Assembly: GCF_029227915.1 (NCBI RefSeq)
Contig: NC_079889.1
Location: forward strand, 3,968,001-4,032,000
Direction of reading: 5' to 3'
From: Hydractinia symbiolongicarpus
Taxonomy: Eukaryota; Cnidaria; Hydrozoa; Anthoathecata; Hydractiniidae
Length of the DNA: 64,000 bases
Shown: piece after piece, positions 48,236-58,300 of the stretch
Layout: the number at the start of each line of letters is the position of its first letter
Numbering within the stretch: the stretch's first letter is position 1
Notes under the pieces: model-generated
Told to the model about the DNA's origin: nothing
The model's database searches: none
Seen by the model: only the letters and a program-made list of their open reading frames with translations
Program-made: the position numbers and the translations under genes

Positions 48236-48478
48236 TTGCTAGCTGCGCATAAGGTGTCTCAAAAGGATAGAAAGAGATTAGTGTTTTTACCAGTAATGAT
48301 AACAAGTCATCAATATTTGCGGAAGTTTGTCTTATCTTCCAGTGTCGTGACTGTAATGGAACAAAGGTATCGTCAAAAAGGTATCACTATGAGTGCAGAA
48401 TATTGTACAGGAAAACAAACAGACAGACAATTTTTATTGCTGCCATGGCCAAGTTCGCAAAACGGATTTTGCAGTTAG
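48236..48478 (+). other. 80-codon open frame, unsupported
   Basis: The translation MLAAHKVSQKDRKRLVFLPV is basic and unrecognised, and no splice or promoter context supports it. Possibly repeat-derived. Confidence 0.15.
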
Positions 48479-49069
48479 ACCTGATTCCTACGCTTCGTAA
48501 TTCAAAACATTAGGCCGCTAAAAGAATTACAATATCTTTAAAAATCGAGACAGATTTTTGTATTAATGTATCCTGGACTAACTGCGTATACTAAAGCCCT
48601 TGATACTAGATGAAAAAGAAAAAAATGGTGATCACTTTCATTAATGGCAGAAGTGTGTGTGAAGCTTCAAATTATTTAATACAGGGATAACACAAAAATA
48701 TGTTAATCGAGAAAAACTCTCAATTTGCAGACAAATGTATATGTGCAGAGCGATGGAAAATGAAATCTGATGACGCTAGCTTAAATCCGCTCAGTCGAAG
48801 TTTTAATATCCTTGATGCAACCTCCCTCTTTATACTTCTATATAATTTATTAACGTTGTTCCTGAAGCTTCAAATGATTCCTCTCAATAACTTTTAACAG
48901 GCTTAATACTCTGTGACGTCATCGAAAACTTGAAATTTTTCTAATATACTGCTATTTGCTTAAAATTCAATTACTTACGCTCCATAGCGATATTACATTC
49001 CTATACAAGTTTCTGACAGCCAAATAAAAGTTTTTTAACTAACATATTTTCCGATTTTTACATAGTTTG

Positions 49070-49230
49070 CATGAATAAAAGCCAAAAATTGCTTGAAAAA
49101 CCGTTTTTTGCCCATTTTCGGGTAAAATCCGAAAAAATCGGGTAATTGGATAAATTACGTGACCAAGATTCCCCTCGACGAAATAAAGTTGTGTTGTAAG
49201 TTTCAAGTCCTAAAAATAATCCTAACGAAA
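49070..49230 (+). repeat. Dispersed repeat shared with 29210-29375
   Basis: GCATGAATAAAAGCCAAAAA, TTTTCGGGTAAAATCCGAAA and TTTCAAGTCCTAAAAATAAT match the earlier copy in order and orientation. Here the spacer holds TTTTGCCCATTTTCGGG, which is shortened to a T-run in the first copy. Confidence 0.85.
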
Positions 49231-50195
49231 GTTACTATATTTCACAGACTATAAGGATTTCGTGAAGATTTTTAGGTGTAGTTTCGAGTAATAGCCAATA
49301 TACGAAGTTAAATTTTTGCTGAAAACTGAAGCGATTGATTATAAAGAAGGCTTTGACCGTAACTATAACGACATTGTCTCCCTTCTTCAAATCAAAAAAA
49401 TATTAAAAAAAATATTATCGCAGTGCTTTGGTGTTCTTATTTTTTCTTCTTCTTTACCTTACTAGGCGTTAGGGGCGTGGATTTTGTAGGTGCATTGTTT
49501 CCTGCACTATTAAGTTTGAGCCAACCTTTACAAATTAAAATAAATTATCAACAATAAACCAGTATTGAACATTAATTACTTTACTTGTCTCTGAATTACA
49601 TCAGGATTTCTTTCCTCGCATACACTAAAGTAAAAAAAATCAATAAAACTATTATAGCAAGAAATATATTTGGCAAATATTGTAGTGGGGTTGTTTTGTC
49701 TGCAAGCGTGGCTTCCATGCAAATACTTCAAAAGGATATATGTTCCATTACTCATTTTATTAACAATTTTCAAGGGGAGTATACATTACACTTGCAAACA
49801 TTATATTTTTAATTAGTACTTACTAACAAGCCAATGAGCAACTCGCATAACACAGCTGTACTTTGTTTCAATTTGGACACACACAGACAGGTGTGTAATG
49901 TTAGCTAGCTGTCTATTGAAAGGCTAGCAATGTGATAATTCATTTTACAATCGTATCGTGGTTTAAAACAAACACCACATTATGCGCTAATTACTGCCAA
50001 ATGGATTTCCTAACATTTTTGTGATTTTCAGGAAGCATAGGAGACAATTACAGGCTTTCTCTTTCCGCTTTTACTGGTACCGGTTTGATTTTGCTGCTAT
50101 AAAGATTGTCTCAACCAGAACTAATTGTTTGAAAATTATCACACACTGAATTGTCACAAGAATCATATTAATTATAACTTTCAACTAAAGCAAGA

Positions 50196-51540
50196 ATGGA
50201 TATTTCTGTAAAGTGTTTAGCTTTGTTTCTACTTGTGGCGGCAACATCATATACGACTGCGTCTGCGCAGGATTGCGTCAGTGGTGTGCGATGGAATTGC
50301 AAAAGAAATTTAATATTAAGGAGATTCAGAGAGAAAATGGTGAGTACGAAAAACAGTTCTTAAATTAAAGACAATTTGTATGAAGGAATAATTAGAATAC
50401 TTTATCCTTAATACTGGGCGGCAAAAATTCTTGTAGAGGGCTATCTTAATCAAGTCTAGAAAGTAAAATGGATCCTTTTTATCTTTAACTCACAAGGGAC
50501 CTTGAAATTTCTGCTACTCAGAAAGAATTACAGATAGGGTTTAAGGTCTAATTTCAAGATAAATAGAATCCAAGTTATCCAGCTTCAGTAGTTCTCCTTC
50601 TCCAGCAGGAAGTTTTCGAAGCAATACGTTTTAATTTAAATAAAACCATTGAGTAGATTCAAATATTCTGAGTGATTGGAGTTCGTGGTCCTTTCTTATG
50701 AAATAGAATTATCCCTTTTAATACAATTTTTCAAAAATTTGGAATATCCCTTTGTAAGCTAGAATAAACATTTGGAAACAAAAATTAATTTCTTTTCGAA
50801 AATTTTCGCGCGAACAAAATTTCGCGGTCTCGCGCTTTTTTTTTCTCAAAACTTGCGAAGTTAAATTCCTCGAAATATAAGTTTTGTTGTTAATTAATTA
50901 CTACAAAACTTACTTATGTTTGAAAACACGAAATTTTAATCAGCGAAATTCAATTTTTGAATATTCGCGAAAAATAAATTCCTGCGAAATCCATTACACT
51001 TGGTCAGCCATGAAAGTGTAAAAATTATGCGGCTTTTTTGAATTTCCTTCTCGCGAAAATTTAAACCTAACTTTGTTTGATTAGGAATGGGAAGTTTTTC
51101 CATGGTGTTGTGTGACTATATTAGGAATACGTAGCTAATTATGATATCCAAGGAGATGAAATTATCTATAACTTTTATCATCATAAAAACACGAAAGACG
51201 TTTTAGCTAGATGCTATCAGTATGCAGTTGGTTATTTTCCTGCGCTGATTCTCATATGCTTCGTAATTGTGTTCTCATTGAAACTCACAAAGACAGAAAT
51301 GAAAAGTGTGCGCTTTCTATGAAGTGTTTAAGGAATAACGCATGAAGATGAGGTGTTATGTTATGAGGTGTGTATATACATGTTCCTTCATTTTAGAACG
51401 CACCAGAAACCCGTGAAAGTTTAGACCAAACCACTGAGTACGAGTTCGAAGGAAACAACCGAAGAGAAATGTTGGACACAAATATTAATGAGTTAATGGA
51501 AGATCTCATGAAGTTGAACAAAATGAGACGATATGGATAA
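50196..51540 (+). CDS. Two-exon secreted peptide precursor (candidate neuropeptide/peptide hormone)
   Basis: Exon 1 50196-50339 and exon 2 51397-51540, phase 0, donor ATG|GTGAGT, acceptor TTCATTTTAG; 95 aa. Residues 1-24 are a strong signal peptide ending ASA. The mature chain would start Q25-D-C-V-S-G-V-R-W-N-C35-K36-R37: a Gln able to form pyroglutamate, a single disulphide ring of seven residues between cysteines, and a dibasic KR site. A linker with further dibasic sites (R42-R43 and another RR in exon 2) follows. The chain ends in an acidic/Leu-rich helix-like part and the terminal RRYG. There are no other cysteines after C35. This layout is that of a small peptide-hormone precursor; I do not recognise the family. 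The ATG lies 5 bases after an AACTAAAG acceptor-like site. A poly(A) signal follows at 51598. Confidence 0.7.
50780..51065. repeat. GCGAAA-rich foldback-like repeat inside the peptide-precursor intron
   Basis: CGAAAATTTTCGCGCG, AAATTTCGCGGTCTCGCGC, ATTCGCGAAAAATAAATTCC and TTCTCGCGAAAATTT alternate in both orientations, as at 14515 and 23860. Confidence 0.55.
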
Positions 51541-51597
51541 TTAAATAATTACTAGTTTAGTTGTATAATATTATATTTATTTGTTTTAATTTTAAAC

Positions 51598-51603
51598 AAT
51601 AAA
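51598..51603 (+). terminator. AATAAA polyadenylation signal of the peptide-precursor gene
   Basis: AATAAA, 58 bases after the stop codon, followed by GT/T-rich sequence (TTGTTTTTTATC). Confidence 0.65.
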
Positions 51604-51760
51604 CACTTGTAGATTAATATTTTGTTTTTTATCAAATAACAAGTAATATATAATTGACTAGCTATATTATATTAAAAAGTTTGACTTGTTTTAATTATTC
51701 CTCAAACCTTGTTTTCAAACATTAAAATGATATACTTCCATGAAAGCAGAACAGATCAGC

Positions 51761-51840
51761 GCAACCTCGTCACCGGGGCATCTTGTATCTTTTCTGACCC
51801 CGGGACGGCGATACAAACATAGCCCTGGAGGAGGCTGGTC
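51761..51840. repeat. CAACCTCG-family MITE-like copy
   Basis: GCAACCTCGTCACCGGGGCA at the left and AGCCCTGGAGGAGGCTGGTC at the right, with CCCCGGGACGGCGATAC inside. It continues into the TGATTGGCGCGG and ATGGCGGAGGAG flank similar to 35430-35540. Confidence 0.7.
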
Positions 51841-52079
51841 CGATATGAAACCTGATTGGCGCGGATATGTGACATAATTATTGCGTCATACAAAACATTT
51901 TGGCGAGGCGGCGAGTCTGTGACGAACAGGAGGAAGCTGCTCGTATTAAAATGGCGGAGGAGCTGTATCAGAATGTATCATGTTTTTTTTCAAAGTGAAA
52001 AAATTAATTTTATTACACAAGGCATAAAAAAATTACGCAGCAATTTTGAGGAAAAGAAAAGGTAGGAAGATTTACTTAA

Positions 52080-53480
52080 ACTGATTTTTGTTAGGCCTTT
52101 TTTAACACACTAGGTAGAAATTTCAGAAAATCGAACTCAATCAAATTTTAAGTCACACTTTGCTCATTCTGGCATATGGTTAAATCCAGAATGTACTGAA
52201 GATAGTTGTAGATATTGAACAGCTCATAATGTTCACGGTTAGCTAGTTCGGCATTTTAAATATTTTCCAAGCAGAATAATAACAATAAATATACATCAAT
52301 TAAAAATCATTTTTGAACTGCAGCAGAATTTTGATGAGCTCTAAGTTCAACTTTATGGAACTAATTTTGGTCCAAAATCCCCAAATTAATTTCCTCAAAA
52401 AATTATTCCCCAAACACTTTTTTCTTTTAAGGTAGCAATAATTTGCTGTTGGTAAAGTCGCAATTCTTTCTAAACTATTAAGGCAGATACATTGAATTGA
52501 CAAAACAGATCACATGTGGACTTGTCGTTTCAATTTTCAAACCAGCATGCTTTCGATAAAATTTTTAGATTATTTATGTTTTAAACATAAAAAACCTTGT
52601 TTTTGTATATCTGTGTGTGCAAAAAATGTGAGCTTGTTGAGTTAAAAATAAAAAAGCTATAAGGCGTTTTAAAAACACGTCATTATGAAAAGAAATAGCA
52701 GAATTTATTAGTAACGGGCGGCTTTTTGAAAATATCAAGCCACAAAATGTAAAAGCAAAAAAGACTTCTAAAGTAAATACTTTTTTGAAGCCTTTTTCAC
52801 CCAATATAACAGCAAGCAGTGAGTCCACTAAATACGAATTCAGTTTCAGTTAACTATTGTTTAAATAAATTTTATGCAAAAAAATAATAAAAAAGCAATT
52901 TGGGATTCTTACAGCAAAATCTTGGTCATCATATGCAGACACAGATATGAACTTGCAATTAATGAGAATTCTAAAGTTTAGTCAAAATGAATAAAAAATG
53001 TAAATGTTAATATGAAGTTAGATTTCTGCTTAGCTAATTTCAGTCAGGCACCTAGAATGACACGATCATTTGAAAATAATGTAGCCATATTTGCACCTTA
53101 AAGAACCAACGAAGTGCTATGGTCAGGTAGGAAAATCATTTACCAATTTCCAAGTTACCCCTAGCTACAAGTTTTGCAACCCAGTGCTTTTTAGCCAACC
53201 AATTCAGTAAAATACACATAACTAAATTACTTCTTCAAGTAAACAGCAGCCAGCCTTAATAACATGATTGTATAATTATACTTTCAGAAAACAATTAAAA
53301 CCAATATGGGAGCGGTTTGTGTGTTGGGTATGAGAGGAATAAAAAAAAACTCGCCCCGCGTACCTGTGACGTAAAACGCCGAGCTCGCTTAGCTCTGCAA
53401 GGTTATATATAAAACTTTGATTAATTGAGACAAATCTCATTAAATATTATACACAGAAAAAAAATGCGTGTTGGAGTGTC
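52080..53480. other. Intergenic or intronic AT-rich interval
   Basis: No exon could be supported on either strand. The remaining part of the F5/8C-like domain of the gene at 54347-55144 would be expected hereabouts on the minus strand, but I could not find it. Confidence 0.4.
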
Positions 53481-53481
53481 A

Positions 53482-53619
53482 CTATCATGGCTGCAAAAAT
53501 TATCAGCAAAAAGAATTTTTAAAACTACAAAGTGTAATAATGAAAATGTTTCTCTATGCGAAAAAATTAACTTTGTTTACAAAAATTCTTTTTGCTGATA
53601 ATTTTTGCAGCCATGATAG
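53482..53619. repeat. 39-bp perfect inverted repeat with 60-nt spacer
   Basis: The arm from 53482 to 53520 (starting CTATCATGGCTGCAAAAATT) is exactly complementary to 53581-53619. The spacer is AT-rich and not palindromic. There are no target-site duplications that I can identify. Confidence 0.95.
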
Positions 53620-54346
53620 CTTTAAATGAGGAGATGCAAAACGTGTAAAAGGATCAGAGTTAAAATAGGGGTAAAATTGATATATTTATTTTTCATGATA
53701 AAGACAATAAATTGTACTTTTTTAACTAAAAACTTGATACTTTATCATTGCCACACACATGTTGCATGGGTATCACGTGACTGATTACGTGATTACGACG
53801 ACTAATATTATTTCTATTATTAGAAAATCATCTTTGCTTAGACTGACGTGCTAACTCTATAACTTTTAAATCTGTGAAATCATTATAATATAGGCACGTA
53901 GCGTAGGAAACACGACAAAAATAACGCTATCATGACTACACTTAGTTAAACACCATATATTTCAAATGCGTTTATGTATAATTCCTTAGTGCCAGATGAG
54001 TTCAATGACGTCATTCGAAGTCGATATATTTTAAATTGCACCATGTTGTCTTCTAAATCCCATGTATGGGCACTATATCTAGAAATGAAGTAACATGTAT
54101 CAGAGACAGCGCCATATCAGAAACAGCGCCACAGCTAAATATAAACATATAACTCTACAAAATTTTCTTATCAGGTTCTCTGAGGTGTTGATCTGAGGTG
54201 TTAACATGAGGTTGATAAAATTAACCCCCAATTTTTTTTTTTTAAATAATTTTTTGTTTCTACTTTACTAATTTGTGTTGGCATTTAACATATTTCGGGA
54301 CTGATCGCACTAACTATATATATGTACTGAGGGTGTAATAGGATAC

Positions 54347-55144
54347 CTTCCATCAAGAGAACAGTCATTGACGTGGACATCCAGCAATGTCCACGTGTGC
54401 TTGTCATTACTTCCCTCGATCACCCAATGGCGTAGGCTATTATTGCCATTTTTCCAACCATGACGCAATTTGTAGGATTTAGCCAGTATTGGCGCTTCAT
54501 ACTCAATAGCAATCCAACTATTGTTTTCGTTTTTTGTGCTAACAGGAACAATCTATTTAAAAATATGCAATTTTAACTAATATTTGAGTAAAAAAAAACC
54601 AAGAATTCCTAAATTCTTTTTCTTATTCATGTACGGTGTGTATAAAACCATTTCACCTTCTCACAGTTGATGTCTTCACATCTGCCATACCCTTCTGAAC
54701 TTCTAGAAATTATGTATGGGATGTCTAAAAATAAAAAAAATAAAAATAAAATAAAAAGATAATGAAACTTTAGAAAACTATGCTGTTCTACATTGTAAAT
54801 ACGTATATGCACTGGGAACCTTTTGTGTAAGAATTTATTTTTAAGGAAAATCGAGTCTCACCATTGGTGTAAAAAAACTATCACTTATTAACCAGAGCAG
54901 ACAGGGAAAATATTATTCTCTCCAAAAATTTAAACGTTTTTATAAGAAAAAAACAACAACATTGGGGATGTGAATAAAAGATTTTTATGCTTTTACTTAG
55001 CTCCTGTTGTGATAAATCAGACTTCTTCAACCAATTTTTTTCGCTTAGTGATGTATTAAATTGACTCTTCAATCTCTGAATCTTACCAAACTGTTTTTCT
55101 TTTTCTATTTCAAGTTGCTGACAATCCAAAGAAGGTAGCACAGA
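54347..55144 (-). CDS. Partial gene: coiled-coil plus F5/8C-like (galactose-binding fold) domain
   Basis: Three exons, 55144-54997, 54724-54657 and 54552-54347, agree in phase (0, 1, 0). Exon A is a short coiled coil (LEIEKEKQFGKIQRLKSQF). Exon B carries IPYIISRSSEGYGRC. Exon C carries SWIAIEYEAP, SYKLRHGWKNG, LRHWVIEGSNDKHTWTLLD and HVNDCSL, the 'YxLRHG..LRxWxxxGSxDxxxWxxLxxHxND' signature of the F5/8C-like domain in HECTD1-type and related proteins. Exon C ends at a GTATCC donor with the domain incomplete; the next exon was not found. Upstream, exon A starts at a TATATTTAG acceptor, so a first exon must lie above. It could splice from the large gene at 55386-61370, whose main exon also ends in phase 0. 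Confidence 0.65.
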
Positions 55145-55385
55145 CTAAATATAAATATAAACATAAATGAATAAAAAATAATAGAAATATTAAACATAAT
55201 AATATGTAAATATAATAAGTATATAAATATGGTAAAATAAATATAAATAAGAATATAAATATAAAAATAAATGTAAATGTAAATATAAATACAAAAAATA
55301 TAGTTGAATTATCTTGAAATAAGTGCTTCAGAATCAATGATATTTTATATCCTTTAACATGTGTTACTTCAGCGGCAAATTAATG

Positions 55386-58300
55386 TCAAGTTTCTTTCAA
55401 CTTCTTTTTTAATGCTAGCCTTTTACGACTATTTCTTTGTTGTTCTAAAGATGATCGGCCGGAAAGAATATCGTCGAACCTCTGAATTTCGGCGGTCATT
55501 TTCGTTAAATTTTGCGTGGGTGAAATTATTGGTTTTGAATCTACATCGCAACAGTTTATGCCATAAAGGTTTAAATATTTGTGCATTTTCCGCAAGTTTT
55601 CTTGCAACAATATAAGATTTACTGATAGTGCAAAACCTGATCTTTTTTCCACTTTCACCTTCTTCTTTTAAACATTTATCTTAGGCAAGCATAAGTAAAA
55701 TTGATTTTTTCTCCTACTTAATTTGGGTTGTTTTAATATATTTACACGTTTCTTGATAAGAAAATTACCAAACGGCCAAATAGTTTCTTAAATTCCGAAT
55801 TTTACTAAAAAAGGTTTCTTCTGCCGTGGTCTATAAGAAATTTCTTCTAAGGTACAAAGTATATTCAATCAAAAACATGATTTTGGCACAAAAAGGAACT
55901 TTCATCAAATATTTTTCCGTTTTTCAGGACCTACTCAATATTCGCCCAATAATACCTGAATGAAATTTGAATGTCATTGGTTCATAGGTCGATGTGTTAG
56001 AATAGTTTCTTACTTAAAAGTTTTACATTTTTACAGCTAGTAGAATTTTTTTTCTTTTTCTGGAAGACATTTAGTCAGTTTTAGCCCAAATCTCACAAAT
56101 TTAACCAGCCGCAAATTTCTTTGGCAAACGTTCCTTTCGCAAAAGTATGTCGTTAGTGCCGGGCGAATTTTAATTTGCACTTGGTACAGATGATTAAAAT
56201 GTCCAAACATTTTGAGCTTGAAGACCGGTCAACATTGACAAATATCGTTGAAATACAAATGTTTTGTATCAAAATAAACTTTTTTCGCACAACCTAGAAC
56301 TTAACACAACACATAACTTCAAACGACAGTTACTACAGAAAATATCATTCCCATTCACCACTTTAATGGCGAAATGATTTGTAGCCCTACCTGTTCCGTG
56401 AGATCCTTCTTATCTAACGTTTCTTTCTCCACGTCAGCGGTGTCGCGATTTTCTTTATCATCCATAACATTGGCAGCAGTAAATTTTAACTGCTCAAATT
56501 TTTCAAAATTCCCCTCCTTGAAGCATTGATCAATTTTTTTTATGTAAGCGTCCATGTCTTTATATTTACGTATTAGCACTTTCTCTAATATATCTAGTTC
56601 CTTTTCATAATCTTTAATTAACTTTTTCCGGATACGTTTTTCGTTTTGCAGTCTTCCTTCTAACTCCTCAATATTACCAATGTAGCAATTGATCAATGAT
56701 TGATACTTTTTATTACTCGATACTGCATCTAATTGATTGGCGTTCATTTCTTTGTCATCTCCTTGATTTAGTTCTGTATGATCAATGGTATTGGTTACTT
56801 CCATACTGGATATACATTGCAGTTGTCTTTCAGCTTCCAAGCTATGCTTCATACTTGTCATTCTGCTACTTAATTGCACTACCTGTTGTTGTAACAATAA
56901 TTTTTCTTGTTGATCTCGCTCATAATAGATTTGTAAATCCTTGACTTCATTATTAACACTCTGCTGGACGTCAATAACTTTCGACAGCATTGCTTCGAAT
57001 TCATTTTCAACTACAGCTTCTTCTTCAAGTTGATTCTGCAATTCCAGATCCAAACTGTACGTGCCGTCCATTTCTTCTTTAGTCTCGCTACATCCGTCGA
57101 TGCAATTTATCTCCTTAAAAGAGAAGTGTTGTGTTGATTTTGATGCTGTATAGTCTTCCTCCTTTATAACATTTTCTGTTTCTGTTTTTGTAGCGACATC
57201 GCCATTTTGTCCATTTCCATTTGAGAATTCTGGGGTGAAAACATCTGAATATTGCCCATCTGTGTCAGCAGAGTCACTGTATGATGACATTTCGGTGAAA
57301 TTTGACTTGTGTGATTCGTAATTATGTCTGTTTGCACTGTCGTTCATTACTACATCATAGGTTAACAATTCCCTTTCCTCGTCACCTTTACATGCTGGAT
57401 TATCCTCACAGAATGCTTTTTTGCCAACATGCGTTGTATTTGAAATTTTAAACTCGTCAGTTTCTAATCCAGAACTACTCGGTTTAACTTTTTGGATTGT
57501 GTTGACTGTATTGTCGATTTGGTCAATGTTCTGATTTTCTTTGGTTTTTATCTTGAAAGATTCTTCTAGTACAATTGTCTTAACTTGCTCGTTTAATAAT
57601 TCTTTTTTTAAGGTAGAATTTCCTTTTTTACACAAAAGTGCCTCTTCGGCTACGGCCTTAAATTTTTCATCTAAAACTTTCAATAAACTAATTGCTCTAA
57701 TTATATCTTCTGTGGTTGATTTTAATTCTTGGTGTGTTTCCTTATTTTTCTTCTTCTCTTCGTCTAACTGATCTATAAGAACGGAAATAGAGTCTATATC
57801 ATCACGTTTCAACACAGGGACATTGTTCAGTACCTCTGTCGATTCTTTCAAAGTAGACATTGTCGTTTTAAAATACAATTCTTCCTTCGTTTCCTTTAAA
57901 CAAGTATTCAATTCCTCACTTCGCATCCATTCATAGCAAAGTTTCTCTTCTAACACCATTTTATAGGTATGCAGTTTTAAACAAAAAAACGAAGCAATAC
58001 CAGAACACAGGCTAAGTGTTACTTTAAATATCAACATCAAAAAACTGTTGCTTTCAGCGGTGACACTCAAAACTAACAATATGACTATGGTAATAGCAAA
58101 TGAAATGGCAAATGAATCTTTATCTTCCATTGAAGTGTCAAGCAGAGTCGTTTCATTATAGTTATATAAAATAAAAGCTAAAAGCAATGCCATTAGTACA
58201 GCTGGTAGTGTCAGAGCTGCCGATGCATTTGTGTAAATGTAGGTGAGTATGATAGTAACGTAAAGTAAAGACAATGTAAATACAATATACTGATTCTGTA

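Noticed and set aside
52300-52828. Two minus-strand frames of 67 and 84 codons
   Set aside because: No family resemblance and no match to the missing part of the F5/8C-like domain.
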